Shown: in pieces, positions 43,380 through 52,775 of the stretch
How the letters are laid out: every line of letters starts with the position of its first letter
How positions within the stretch are numbered: position 1 is the stretch's first letter
NCBI RefSeq assembly: GCF_900115845.1
Contig: NZ_FOXX01000001.1
Span: 434,001 to 498,000 of the forward strand
Direction of reading: 5' to 3'
DNA from: Priestia endophytica DSM 13796
Lineage (GTDB): Bacteria; Bacillota; Bacilli; Bacillales; Bacillaceae_H
Length of the DNA: 64,000 nucleotides
Made by a program: the position numbers and the translations under genes
Notes under the pieces: generated by a model
The model's input: the letters and a program-made list of their open reading frames with translations, nothing else
Database searches by the model: none
What the model was told of the DNA's origin: nothing

Positions 43380-45071
43380 CTATTCTTCTTTTTTATCTTT
43401 CCTTAGGTTAAACTTTTCGACAAGAAAAGCTAAGTCATCAGCATTATTTGATAAGTTTTCAATCCTTTTTAATATAGTTTCAATTTCACTGTCCTGAACT
43501 TGGACAGATTGTAACGTCTGGGACGTTCGATTTGTCATTCTATCAGAGCTTAGCGCAACTTGGTCAAAAGTACTTTTAACATGCACATTTTGCTCTTTTA
43601 GGTGATAAATAGAACCCGAGATCTTCTCGATATTTGTAATGACTTTTTCCATTCTCTCGTTAATATGTTGGAACCCTTGTCCTGTTGCTTCGATAAGGGT
43701 TGTTCCTTTTTCAACCGTTTCATAGCCAAATTCTAGGCCTTGTAAAACATCCTTTGCTTTAGTTTGAATTCCAGTTGTAATTCCTGTTATATCTCCTAGT
43801 GCGCTTTCAACTTGTTGTGATAGTTTTCTCACCTCTTCAGCTACGACGCTAAATCCTTTTCCATACTCTCCTGCTCGAGCTGCTTCAATCGCCGCATTTA
43901 AGGCAAGCAGGTTTGTTTGCTCTGCAATTTCTTTAATAAAATCAGTAAGTTGAGTAATTTGCTCTGAGCTTTTATCTAGAGATTGTATTTCTTTGTAACA
44001 ATGTTGAACAATATTATAGATGGAAGTCATTTCTTGAACAGAATCCTCCATTGATTTGTTCCCTTTATTCGTAATATCTCTTATGTATCGAAAGGCAAGA
44101 ACAAGATGTTCTACTTCCTTGGTAGCGGAATCCATCTCTTCGCTAAAAGCTTGCATCGTTTTCATTACTCGGGCTGCCGAGGAAGCTTGTATATTGGCTC
44201 CATCTGAAAGGTCTTGGATTGTTGCGGATATTTCTTCACTGCCGCTTCTTACTTCTTGTGTAGATGTTAAGAGACGGTCACTCTCGTAATGAATGTTTTT
44301 AGAAACGTCATGAATAGAGGTTACAACGGTCCTCAAATTTTCTGCCATTTGATTTGAAGAATGAATGAGAACGCCAATTTCATCATTCCCATCATAGAAC
44401 ATTTTTTCTACTGACAAATCTCCTTCTGCAATTTTCTTTGCCAAACCAACAACCTTTCGCAAGTGATAGTTGATAAATCGCACTAAGAAAAATAAAACAA
44501 TGCTTCCACATAGAAAAGTAGCAGCTGTAGAGATGAGAAGACCTAATATGCTAATAGTGATGCTGCCTTCCGCTTCTTTATAAGCTTCCATACTTTCTTT
44601 TGTAGTAAATGTTCTAAGCTCCTTTAGCAGCCGCAGATTTTCGTCTCTCAAGCTTGAAATTTCTTCTCGAGCCGACGTATAGATTTCTTTATCTAATCGA
44701 ACAATAGCTGGAGAAATTTCAAAAATAAATAGTCTATCAATTTTTTCATTATTCTCTTTTACTTTAGAGAAAAGATGTTTCATCTCATTCGAAACATTTA
44801 CATCTCCCTGAATTAAATTCATTAACTTATGGAGTTCTTCTCGATGAGAACGATAAAGCTTTAAGTCCTCCTCTTTTAAAAATGTAATATAATCAGCAAT
44901 GTTAATATCTTTAGAACGTATAAGAGATCCTATTTCTGTAATATGAACAGCCCGCTCGTTTTTCTCTTTAGCACTTTGAAAAGTTTGCAATGTTGTATTC
45001 AGAAAAAACATAGCTATAAAAATAGAAACAATCATAAAAAATACTATAAAACTTCTTGCTAATCGGTACAC
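43380..45071 (-). CDS. Methyl-accepting chemotaxis protein
   Basis: A 563-aa transmembrane chemoreceptor. TM1 lies at about 7-25, an extracytoplasmic helical domain (about 26-170) fits the four-helix-bundle sensor type, TM2 at about 171-198, HAMP about 196-250, then a long coiled-coil signalling domain with the hairpin tip [19 protein letters not shown]. It should signal to CheA/CheW. The ligand is unknown; nearness to phoU-pst hints at phosphate but is only context. GTG start at 45071 with TGGAG close upstream. phoU is separated from it by a terminator. Confidence 0.9.
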   Translation of the reverse strand: MYRLARSFIVFFMIVSIFIAMFFLNTTLQTFQSAKEKNERAVHITEIGSLIRSKDINIADYITFLKEEDLKLYRSHREELHKLMNLIQGDVNVSNEMKHLFSKVKENNEKIDRLFIFEISPAIVRLDKEIYTSAREEISSLRDENLRLLKELRTFTTKESMEAYKEAEGSITISILGLLISTAATFLCGSIVLFFLVRFINYHLRKVVGLAKKIAEGDLSVEKMFYDGNDEIGVLIHSSNQMAENLRTVVTSIHDVSKNIHYESDRLLTSTQEVRSGSEEISATIQDLSDGANIQASSAARVMKTMQAFSEEMDSATKEVEHLVLAFRYIRDITNKGNKSMEDSVQEMTSIYNIVQHCYKEIQSLDKSSEQITQLTDFIKEIAEQTNLLALNAAIEAARAGEYGKGFSVVAEEVRKLSQQVESALGDITGITTGIQTKAKDVLQGLEFGYETVEKGTTLIEATGQGFQHINERMEKVITNIEKISGSIYHLKEQNVHVKSTFDQVALSSDRMTNRTSQTLQSVQVQDSEIETILKRIENLSNNADDLAFLVEKFNLRKDKKEE

Positions 45072-45219
45072 TTCTCCAGAAGGATTTAAAACTCCCTACT
45101 TCTTTACTATTCATACTTGCGAATTCCTTTCAAGTCTTGATGATTATCCATATAATCATCATAATATATCACTAAAGACTCACGTCTAATTATCTTTATT
45201 TTTTACAAAAACTTTACAA

Positions 45220-45254
45220 CAAAAAAAGCAACAGCTATTAGCTGTCGCTTTTTG
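45220..45254 (-). terminator. Terminator after phoU
   Basis: Stem AAAAAGC.ACAGCT / AGCTGT.GCTTTTT with one internal mismatch, T-run on the minus strand, right after the phoU stop. Confidence 0.8.
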
Positions 45255-45905
45255 TTAATTTAACTCATACATTCTTCCTGTAACAAGATAAACAATGTTT
45301 TCACAAATATTTGTAATATGATCTCCAATTCGTTCAATATGACGACAAACAAATTGAAGCTGCGTTAGCTGATGAATATCCTGTTGATGGGTCGTCATAA
45401 GCATTGTAAGCTCATCAACAAGATTACCATAGTACGCATCAACAAGATCATCCTTCTCTGCTACTTCTTTAGCAAGCCTTACATCTTCTGCGTCAAAAGC
45501 TTTGAAAGAAGAAAGAAGCATCTCTTGTACAACTTCAGCCATCTTTGGAATTTCCTCAATTGGCTTCACAAGTTGCTTATCTCCTATCCTCAAACTAATA
45601 CGAGCAATATTCTCAGACAAATCCCCAATCCTCTCGAGGTCTGAGGAAACTTTAATAGCTATAACAATACGACGTAAATCAGAAGCAACAGGAGATTGCT
45701 TTGCTAAAAGCTGGATTGCATCATTATTAATTTCATATTCTAACTCATCAATTTTTGGGGCTTCTTCAATTACTTTTCTAGCAAGGTTTTCGTCTTGTTG
45801 TTGTAATGAGGAAACAGCCATTTTAAGGCTGTGTTGCGCTTGTTCAACCATATAGAACAGTTTCTCTCTCAAACTGTCTAATTCTCCGTCAAACATCTTT
45901 CGCAT
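45255..45905 (-). CDS. phoU: Phosphate signalling protein PhoU
   Basis: A 216-aa all-alpha protein with two PhoU repeats (about 10-100 and 115-205). The metal-binding type segments SSDLERIGDLSENI and RHIERIGDHITNI are visible. PhoU links Pst transport state to the PhoR kinase in many bacteria and limits Pi uptake. It ends the pst operon. B. subtilis lacks this gene in its pst operon (recalled), so signalling here may differ. Confidence 0.94.
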   Translation of the reverse strand: MRKMFDGELDSLREKLFYMVEQAQHSLKMAVSSLQQQDENLARKVIEEAPKIDELEYEINNDAIQLLAKQSPVASDLRRIVIAIKVSSDLERIGDLSENIARISLRIGDKQLVKPIEEIPKMAEVVQEMLLSSFKAFDAEDVRLAKEVAEKDDLVDAYYGNLVDELTMLMTTHQQDIHQLTQLQFVCRHIERIGDHITNICENIVYLVTGRMYELN

Positions 45906-45940
45906 GATTCATGTCTCCTCCCATGATACGAAATAATAAC

Positions 45941-46714
45941 TTACCCGAAGCGTCCTGTGATGTAGTCCTCTGTGCGTTGATCTGTAGGATTAGAAAAAAC
46001 TTGTTCTGTATCATTAATTTCTACAAGCTCTCCCATTAGGAAAAAGGCGGTTTTATCAGAAACACGTGCTGCTTGCTGCATGTTATGAGTTACCATTACA
46101 ATTGTATACTGCTTTTTAAGTTCTAATACAAGCTCTTCAATCTTTAATGTAGAAATAGGATCAAGAGCAGATGTAGGCTCATCCATTAATACTACTTCAG
46201 GTTTTGTAGCTAACGCTCTTGCAATACATAAACGTTGCTGCTGTCCTCCTGATAAACCTAGTGCTGGAGCTTTCAAACGGTCTTTTACTTCGTCCCAAAG
46301 CGCTACATCTTTTAAACTTTTTTCTACAATTTCATCTAATACTTGCTTCTTCTTTGTTCCATGAACTCTTGGTCCATAAGCAACATTGTCATAAATAGAT
46401 TGTGGAAAGGGATTACCTTTTTGAAACACCATTCCTACATTTTTACGAAGCTCTACTAAATCGACTTTAGAGTTTAAAATGTTTTGGTTATTGTAATTAA
46501 TTTCACCAGACATCTTTACCCCTGGCACTGTTTTATTCATAAGATTAAGTGTCTTAATAAACGTTGACTTTCCACATCCTGAAGGCCCGATAATAGCCGT
46601 CACTTCATGATCATAAATTGAGAAATTTAAGTTTTTTAATGCATGGTGTTCTCCATACCATAAATTTAAATCGTTCATATTAAATACTGTTTTCGTTGTT
46701 GCGACAGCAGACAT
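45941..46714 (-). CDS. pstBB: Phosphate ABC transporter ATPase PstB, copy 2
   Basis: A 257-aa ATPase of the Pst importer. Walker [10 protein letters not shown], signature LSGGQQQR, Walker [13 protein letters not shown], switch His VTHNMQQA. It follows the sister gene by 14 bp. The ATPase pair pstBA-pstBB is usual for Bacillus; the two are about equally complete, so both may work, as homo- or heterodimers. Confidence 0.95.
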   Translation of the reverse strand: MSAVATTKTVFNMNDLNLWYGEHHALKNLNFSIYDHEVTAIIGPSGCGKSTFIKTLNLMNKTVPGVKMSGEINYNNQNILNSKVDLVELRKNVGMVFQKGNPFPQSIYDNVAYGPRVHGTKKKQVLDEIVEKSLKDVALWDEVKDRLKAPALGLSGGQQQRLCIARALATKPEVVLMDEPTSALDPISTLKIEELVLELKKQYTIVMVTHNMQQAARVSDKTAFFLMGELVEINDTEQVFSNPTDQRTEDYITGRFG

Positions 46715-46728
46715 ATTCTCGCTCCTCC

Positions 46729-47550
46729 TTATCCAAAACGTCCAGAAATATATTCTTCCGTTTTCTTTACAGATGGATTTGTAAAGATTTTATCTGTTTC
46801 TGCATACTCTACTAAATCTCCATTTAAGAAAAAGGCAGTTTTATCAGAAATACGAGAAGCTTGCTGCATGTTATGAGTAACAATGACAATCGTATATTCT
46901 TTCTTCAAATTGACGATAAGCTCTTCAATCTTAGCATTTGAAATAGGATCAAGAGCTGAAGATGGTTCATCAAGCAAGAGAATTCTCGGTTTCATAGCAA
47001 GCGTACGGGCAATACATAAGCGCTGTTGCTGTCCTCCTGAAAGAGATAGAGCTGACTCATGAAGGCGATCTTTTACTTCATCCCATAGAGCTGCTTTACG
47101 TAAGCTTTCTTCTACAACGCTATCTAAATTTTTCTTCCCTTTTATACCGCTGTACTTTAAAGCATGTGTAATATTGTTATAAATAGATTTTGGAAACGGA
47201 TTTGGCTTTTGAAATACCATCCCAATTTCTTTTCGTAAAGAAACAACATTAATATCTTTCCCTAAAATGTTAATGTCTTCATACATGATCTTTCCTTCGC
47301 TTCTAGCAATTGGAATTAGATCATTCATTCGGTTAACACTGCGGAGAAATGTGGATTTTCCACATCCTGAAGGACCAATGAGCGCTGTTACCTTATTTTT
47401 CTCAATTTCAAAAGAAATTCCTTTTACCGCTTGGTTCTGACCATAGTAAATGCTTAAATCTTCAACAGATAACGATACATCTTTTTCTGCAATTCGTTCA
47501 GCTATACCTTCATTTTTATCTCTTTGTTTTAAGCTGGCGATATTGGCCAT
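46729..47550 (-). CDS. pstBA: Phosphate ABC transporter ATPase PstB, copy 1
   Basis: A 273-aa PstB ATPase with a longer N-terminal extension than pstBB. Walker [10 protein letters not shown], signature LSGGQQQR, Walker [12 protein letters not shown], switch His VTHNMQQA. I prefer ATG at 47550 ([11 protein letters not shown]) to GTG at 47565 by spacing to GGGGG. It lies 19 bp after pstA. Confidence 0.95.
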   Translation of the reverse strand: MANIASLKQRDKNEGIAERIAEKDVSLSVEDLSIYYGQNQAVKGISFEIEKNKVTALIGPSGCGKSTFLRSVNRMNDLIPIARSEGKIMYEDINILGKDINVVSLRKEIGMVFQKPNPFPKSIYNNITHALKYSGIKGKKNLDSVVEESLRKAALWDEVKDRLHESALSLSGGQQQRLCIARTLAMKPRILLLDEPSSALDPISNAKIEELIVNLKKEYTIVIVTHNMQQASRISDKTAFFLNGDLVEYAETDKIFTNPSVKKTEEYISGRFG

Positions 47551-47569
47551 GTTGGAAACCCCCACTCTA

Positions 47570-48457
47570 TTATTTTGAAGCTGTTAGTCTTTTATGAATA
47601 ATACTTCCAATGAAACGTGCTAATAAGTTGAACACAAGAACTGCCAATACAAGTACTGCTGAAGAACCATTCGCAATCTCGCTCACGTCAGGAATAAGTC
47701 CTTGTGTATTTACAGACCAAATGTGTACAGCTAATGTCTCAGCTGGACGGAAGATATTTAATGGTGATGTTTCAGAAAACGGATTAAGGTTTGCATAATC
47801 AAGACGCGGCGTTGAAAGTCCTGCAGTGAAAAGAAGCGCTGCTGCTTCCCCAAATACACGTCCAGATGCTAAGATAGCTCCCGTTAAAATAGATGGGAAT
47901 GCTGTTGGCAGTAGAACCGTTTTAATCGTATGCCAATGCGTAATTCCTAATGCAAGACTTGCCTCTTTTTGATCTTTTGGTACAGAGCGAATAGCATCTT
48001 CACTCACACGTACCATAACAGGTAAGTTAAATACAGTAAGAGCTAGAGCTCCACCGATAATCGTGTAGCCCCATCCTGTTAAGTTAACAAACATTAATAA
48101 ACCAAACATCCCAATAACAATAGATGGAAGTGAAGCTAAAACTTCAATACAAGTACGAATAAAATCTGTTACTTTTCCTGGTTTTGCGTATTCAGCCATA
48201 TAAATTCCGCCGCCAATACCAAGCGGAACGGTAATAATCATTGTGATGACAAGAATATATAGAGAGTTAAAAAGCTGATCTCGTATTCCACCGCCTGCCA
48301 TAACTGCACTTGATGGATTTGTTATAAAATCAAATGAAAGCTGTTTAAAACCGTTAACAATAATATAAGAAAATAATGCCACAAGCAGCGACACAATAAT
48401 TCCTGCGATGACGATAAATACTCCTGTCGCAATTTTATCCCACTTCTTACTGTTCAT
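47570..48457 (-). CDS. pstA: Phosphate ABC transporter permease PstA
   Basis: A 295-aa permease with six membrane segments. EAA-type loop [20 protein letters not shown] and [11 protein letters not shown] are typical of PstA. With PstC it forms the membrane channel for phosphate. The start overlaps the pstC stop by 1 bp. Confidence 0.96.
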   Translation of the reverse strand: MNSKKWDKIATGVFIVIAGIIVSLLVALFSYIIVNGFKQLSFDFITNPSSAVMAGGGIRDQLFNSLYILVITMIITVPLGIGGGIYMAEYAKPGKVTDFIRTCIEVLASLPSIVIGMFGLLMFVNLTGWGYTIIGGALALTVFNLPVMVRVSEDAIRSVPKDQKEASLALGITHWHTIKTVLLPTAFPSILTGAILASGRVFGEAAALLFTAGLSTPRLDYANLNPFSETSPLNIFRPAETLAVHIWSVNTQGLIPDVSEIANGSSAVLVLAVLVFNLLARFIGSIIHKRLTASK

Positions 48458-49374
48458 TACATTTTCCTCCTAGCAGATAGATAGCGAATAACAAGAATGA
48501 AAGCAAATGACATAATCAAAAGGATAAGCCCCATTGACCATAGCGTATTATTTTCGATACTTCCATATGTTGTATGTCCCATATTCAGTGTAATAATTGT
48601 TGTTAGTGTTGCTGATGGGTCTAGCAGTGTTTCTGGAAGATTTCTTGTATTTCCAATTACCATCTGAACTGCTAATGCTTCTCCAAAGGCACGAGCCATC
48701 CCAAGGACAATTGCTGTCAAAAGAGACGGAAGAGCTGCAGGAATTAATACTTTTCGAATCGTTTGCCAACGAGTAGCTCCAAGTGCATAAGAGCCGTCGC
48801 GAAGGCTTTTCGGTAATGAACTCATTGCATCTGTTGCAATCGTTGTAACCGTTGGAAGAATCATAATAGATAAGACGATTGTTCCAGTTAATATACTAAA
48901 GCCAATGCCTCCAAAATTCCCGCGAATATACGGAACAAGTATTGTAAGACCTATGAATCCATAAACAACGGACGGAATACCAACCAGCAGCTCAATAACC
49001 GGCTGCAAAATTTTTCGTCCCCATGAAGGTGCGATTTCTGTCATAAAAATAGCTCCTCCAATGCCAAGTGGAGCTGCGATAATTGCCGATAAAAATGTTA
49101 CGGCAAATGAGCCAAAAATAAACGGAACTGCCCCGAATTCTCCATCTTTTGGATTCCAATCTGTACTGGTTAAAAACTCAATTGGGCTTACACCATTTTT
49201 AATGAAGGATTGCAATCCCTTTACTGTTAGGAATATTGTAATTGCGACTGTTGCAGCAATCATAATTAATGCACAAATTCTTACCAACCATTTTCCACGC
49301 GTTTCATCCTTATGTTTATTTTTCTTTGAAGTGATGAGACGCTCCCTAGCTGTTAAACTCATTTTATTTTCCAT
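48457..49374 (-). CDS. pstC: Phosphate ABC transporter permease PstC
   Basis: A 305-aa permease with six membrane segments (first about 28-50). EAA-type loop DGSYALGATRWQTIRKVLIP and ARAFGEALAVQMVIGN are typical of PstC. It partners PstA. Start ATG at 49374 behind AGGGGTG; pstS lies 101 bp upstream. Confidence 0.96.
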   Translation of the reverse strand: MENKMSLTARERLITSKKNKHKDETRGKWLVRICALIMIAATVAITIFLTVKGLQSFIKNGVSPIEFLTSTDWNPKDGEFGAVPFIFGSFAVTFLSAIIAAPLGIGGAIFMTEIAPSWGRKILQPVIELLVGIPSVVYGFIGLTILVPYIRGNFGGIGFSILTGTIVLSIMILPTVTTIATDAMSSLPKSLRDGSYALGATRWQTIRKVLIPAALPSLLTAIVLGMARAFGEALAVQMVIGNTRNLPETLLDPSATLTTIITLNMGHTTYGSIENNTLWSMGLILLIMSFAFILVIRYLSARRKM

Positions 49375-49475
49375 TTTTTAAAACACCCCTAATAACATTG
49401 CAATAGGGTAAATGCCTCCTTTTAGCACTTACCCCATTACTTTAAATAGTTTTCCTAAAGAGCCATGAAATGTTT

Positions 49476-50396
49476 TTATTTATCTGTCTGTTTACCTTCT
49501 GCGTCACGCTCAACTTCCATATTGATTGCTGGAATGTAACCTTGGTCTGTAAGAACAGATTTTTGGAATTCTTCACCCATCATGTAGTCTAAAAATGCTT
49601 TAGCTACGCCTTCAGCTTCGCCTTTAGTATAAGAATGTTGATAAGCCCAGATTGGGAATTCACCTTTTTGAACATTTTCATCTGTTGCTTTAACACCATC
49701 AACTGAAAGCGGTGTTACTGTATCATCAGTGAAATATGAAAATGCTAGATATCCTACAGCACCTTCAGTTTCAGAGATAATCTTTTTAACTGTGTTTGAA
49801 GAATCTTCTGTTACGCCTTCTGCAGGTGTTTCACCATCTAAACCATATTTTACGAAAGTATCACGAGTACCAGAAGAATCTGGACGGTTTACAAGAACGA
49901 TCTTTTGGTCTTTCCCACCAAGTTCTTTCCAGTTTTTAATTTCACCAGTGAATACTTTTTTTAGATCTTCTTTAGAAATATCTTTAATGCCTACTTCAGG
50001 GTTTACAGCAGCTGTCATACCAACAACGGCTACTTTATGGTCAACAAGCTCGTCTGCTGGAATACCTTCTTTTTCTTCTGCAAATACATCAGAGTTTCCA
50101 ATGTCTACAGAGCCTTCAGAAACTTGGCTAAGTCCTGTACCAGAACCACCAGCTTGTACTTGTACGTCAACGCCTGGGTTTTCGTTCATGAATTGTTCAG
50201 CAGCAGCAGCTACTAAAGGTTGCATTGCACTTGAACCAGAAACTGTGATTGACCCAGAAAGTTCTTCTGAATTGCCATCTCCTGAACCACTATTTCCTTC
50301 ACCGTCTTCTTTTGCACTGTTGTTTCCACAAGCTGCAGCGATGATTACTACTAACGATAGCATCATCATGAATGTGAGACGCTTGAAGCTTTTCAT
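49476..50396 (-). CDS. pstS: Phosphate-binding lipoprotein PstS
   Basis: A 306-aa substrate-binding lipoprotein. Signal MKSFKRLTFMMML with lipobox IAAAC (C23), a Gly/Ser/Glu-rich linker, then the phosphate-binding domain with VSGSSAMQPL, QAGGSGTGLSQV and NRPDSSGTRDTFVK, the classic Pi-contacting loops. It captures Pi at the cell surface for PstCAB. It is the first gene of the operon, behind a four-repeat PhoP box. Confidence 0.97.
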   Translation of the reverse strand: MKSFKRLTFMMMLSLVVIIAAACGNNSAKEDGEGNSGSGDGNSEELSGSITVSGSSAMQPLVAAAAEQFMNENPGVDVQVQAGGSGTGLSQVSEGSVDIGNSDVFAEEKEGIPADELVDHKVAVVGMTAAVNPEVGIKDISKEDLKKVFTGEIKNWKELGGKDQKIVLVNRPDSSGTRDTFVKYGLDGETPAEGVTEDSSNTVKKIISETEGAVGYLAFSYFTDDTVTPLSVDGVKATDENVQKGEFPIWAYQHSYTKGEAEGVAKAFLDYMMGEEFQKSVLTDQGYIPAINMEVERDAEGKQTDK

Positions 50397-50442
50397 TGGT
50401 AATTCCCCCTAAGAATATTCGTTGTTTTGTCCTACGAGTACT

Positions 50443-50496
50443 ACAATAACGCTCAATTTTTAAACTAGTTTTAATCGAATGTAAATGTTTTGTAAA
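50443..50496 (-). promoter_or_regulatory. PhoP box and promoter of pstS
   Basis: Four direct hexamers on the minus strand exactly 11 bp apart: TTTACA (50491-50496), TTTACA (50480-50485), TTAAAA (50469-50474), TTAAAA (50458-50463). A -10-like TATTGT follows at 50443-50448. Layout fits Bacillus PhoP-activated promoters, with boxes ending near -22. Confidence 0.85.
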
Positions 50497-50548
50497 TGTT
50501 GCATATTTTTTGTAGACCTTTTCTCCTATTTATCTATGTAAAATCGAC

Positions 50549-50596
50549 AAAAAGGGAAGACAATCGCGCTTGAACGCTTTCGTCTTCCCTCTTTTA
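50549..50596 (-). terminator. Terminator after PBP copy A
   Basis: Stem AAAGGGAAGAC / GTCTTCCCTCTTT (50551-50594) with a long loop, followed by T-rich sequence on the minus strand. Confidence 0.75.
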
Positions 50597-50617
50597 GACC
50601 TAGTTTATTTTAAAATA

Positions 50618-52648
50618 TTATTGAGCATTTTCTTTATCTTCATTTTGTTCAAAATAAGCATCCAGAATATCCATTCCAATATTTTTTGACATTGGATTAT
50701 CTGAACTTATGGCATATGGCACAACAACAGCAAAGGCTACTTCAGGATTATCATATGGAGCATAGCCAACAAGTGTCACATTATAGGTTTCTACATTCGG
50801 ACCTTCTCCTTCTGTGTAAAGAGACTGAGCTGTTCCTGTCTTACCAGCAGGGTTGTATGATTTACTTGCAAACTGTTTAGCTGTTCCCGTGGTCATTACG
50901 CTTCTAAAACCACGTTGCACAATATCAATGTATTCATTTTTCATTGAAATACGGTTTAAAATCTCCGGTTCTGTAGCGTGTAAAACTTTTCCTGGTTTAT
51001 CTTCTTCAATGGTTGCCTCCCGAATTTCTTTAACAAGCTGTGGACGAACTCGGTATCCGTCGTTTGCAATTGTTGAGACATACTGGACAAGTTGTAACGG
51101 GGTATACGTATCATACTGTCCAATCGATAAGTCAAGCGCCAAACCTGGGTTGAACTCTGACCCTTTATAGCCTGTAAACTCATTTTGTAAATCAAGCCCT
51201 GTTTCAACTCCTAAACCAAACTGACCATAATAGTTACGAAGCTGTTCAAATGTTTTAGGACCGATTTGTAGTGAGCCGTTTCTAACATACTTAGCTCCAG
51301 CCATTTCAATAACTGTTTTGAACATATATACGTTTGATGACTTCGCAAGAGCTCCATTGATACCAAGAGTTCCTAAGCTATTGCTATATGACCCTTTCTT
51401 TGGCGTGCTTGCAATGTAAAGTGGTTCATCTAAAAACATGGTATTTGGAGTAATTGCTCCTGAATCAAGACCCGCTAGGATTGTTGCTCCTTTTACAGTT
51501 GATCCCATACCATATGAAGAAACAAGATTCCCAAGTGCAAAATCTTTAATTTCTTCTTTTCCGTTTTCGTTTTTTTCAAATCGCTTTCCACCCATTGCTA
51601 AAATATCGCCTGTTTTTGGGTTCATCATAATCGCAAATGCTCGGTCAAGATATGGTTCACCTTGATACGTTTTTAAATTTCTCGTTAGCGATTCTTCAAC
51701 TGCTTTTTGAAGCTCCATGTCAATTGTTAAAACAAGATCGCGTCCTCGCTCACCTTCTTGAATTGACTCTGTACCAATAATGTCCCCCTCTTCGTTGTTA
51801 ATATATTCAACACGCTCTTTTTCACCATTTAGCGTTTCTTCATAGCGAGCTTCAAGATAACTTTTTCCAACTCTATCACTTCTGCTATATTCTCGCACAA
51901 GAAAGTGCTGAAGCTTCTCTTCTGGCAATCCTTCTCCTTCAGAGGTGATGTTTCCTAGAAGAGAGCGCAAAAGGTCATCATAAACATAGCTTCTTTCCCA
52001 AAGCACTGTTGTATTAACACCTGGAAGATCTGCTAGGTTCTCACTAACGCGGGCATATTCCTCTTTTGTAACGCCTTCCCCTTTAATCACTTGAGGAGTT
52101 TGTTTATAACCGCCATCCATCGCAATTTTTATCGCAATAATCTCCTCATCCTGCTTAGAAAGTGAAGATAGATCTTTCTTTGTAATACGTTTAAGCTGCA
52201 GATCGTAAGCTCCTTTATCAGATAATTCTTTCTTTTCAATCTCTTCTTGTGGTACTTTCGCTTCCGCTTTCTTTTTATTCGTTAAAATCCAATAATCTTT
52301 TTTATCGCGTTCCGTAACATCTTCGACTGGTTTATCAATCATTTTTGCTAATTTTCTAGCTACTGAAAGTGTCTTTTCCGGATCGTCCTCAAATCGAGTA
52401 TACGTAATAGCCTCAAGCGGAACATTATCAACAATTGATCTGTAGCTGCTATCATAAATCTTTCCGCGAGGAACGGGGTTTTCAACAGACACGTCCTGCA
52501 TTTCTTCCGCTTCGCGTTTGTACTCTTCTCCTCTTACAATTTGAACAAGTCCAAGCCTTAAAATAAGTACAGCAAAAAGAAAAAAGACAATACAAAACAA
52601 TAAGTTGATTCTTGTTGAAAGTTGAGATTTTCTTCTCTTCTTTTTCAT
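50618..52648 (-). CDS. Class B penicillin-binding protein, PBP2A-type (copy A)
   Basis: A 676-aa peptidoglycan transpeptidase. One N-terminal membrane anchor (about 13-36), a dimerisation/linker region to about 290, then the transpeptidase domain with STVK, SSN and KTG motifs intact. It is of the PbpA/PBP2 type that works with RodA in sidewall elongation. Compared with the two copies upstream it lacks the acidic C-terminal tail, ending at NEDKENAQ. I use ATG at 52648 (GGGGGAGAAGGA before it); the longer frame reads through the leader hairpin. Last of three tandem copies. Confidence 0.92.
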   Translation of the reverse strand: MKKKRRKSQLSTRINLLFCIVFFLFAVLILRLGLVQIVRGEEYKREAEEMQDVSVENPVPRGKIYDSSYRSIVDNVPLEAITYTRFEDDPEKTLSVARKLAKMIDKPVEDVTERDKKDYWILTNKKKAEAKVPQEEIEKKELSDKGAYDLQLKRITKKDLSSLSKQDEEIIAIKIAMDGGYKQTPQVIKGEGVTKEEYARVSENLADLPGVNTTVLWERSYVYDDLLRSLLGNITSEGEGLPEEKLQHFLVREYSRSDRVGKSYLEARYEETLNGEKERVEYINNEEGDIIGTESIQEGERGRDLVLTIDMELQKAVEESLTRNLKTYQGEPYLDRAFAIMMNPKTGDILAMGGKRFEKNENGKEEIKDFALGNLVSSYGMGSTVKGATILAGLDSGAITPNTMFLDEPLYIASTPKKGSYSNSLGTLGINGALAKSSNVYMFKTVIEMAGAKYVRNGSLQIGPKTFEQLRNYYGQFGLGVETGLDLQNEFTGYKGSEFNPGLALDLSIGQYDTYTPLQLVQYVSTIANDGYRVRPQLVKEIREATIEEDKPGKVLHATEPEILNRISMKNEYIDIVQRGFRSVMTTGTAKQFASKSYNPAGKTGTAQSLYTEGEGPNVETYNVTLVGYAPYDNPEVAFAVVVPYAISSDNPMSKNIGMDILDAYFEQNEDKENAQ

Positions 52649-52683
52649 TCCTTCTCCCCCTGTAGAAATTCCTCCAAAAATAA

Positions 52684-52753
52684 AGGCACCTTTTTGCAAG
52701 GTGCCTCTACTTGTTGTCACATATAGTTTAATCCATTATTAGTAAAATTTCTA
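52684..52753 (-). promoter_or_regulatory. Promoter and leader hairpin of PBP copy A
   Basis: -35-like TAGAAA (plus 52748-52753), 17-bp spacer, -10 TAAACT (52725-52730). The hairpin AGGCACCTT / AAGGTGCCT (52684-52706) followed by TTTATTTTTGG begins about 20 nt after the -10. It resembles an intrinsic terminator placed in the leader. Confidence 0.65.
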
Positions 52754-52775
52754 CAAATTTAACTATTTTTCTAGT

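Noticed and set aside
52649-52720. N-terminal extension of PBP copy A (24 extra codons in frame)
   Set aside because: It reads through the leader hairpin, lacks a ribosome binding site and has no counterpart in copies B and C.
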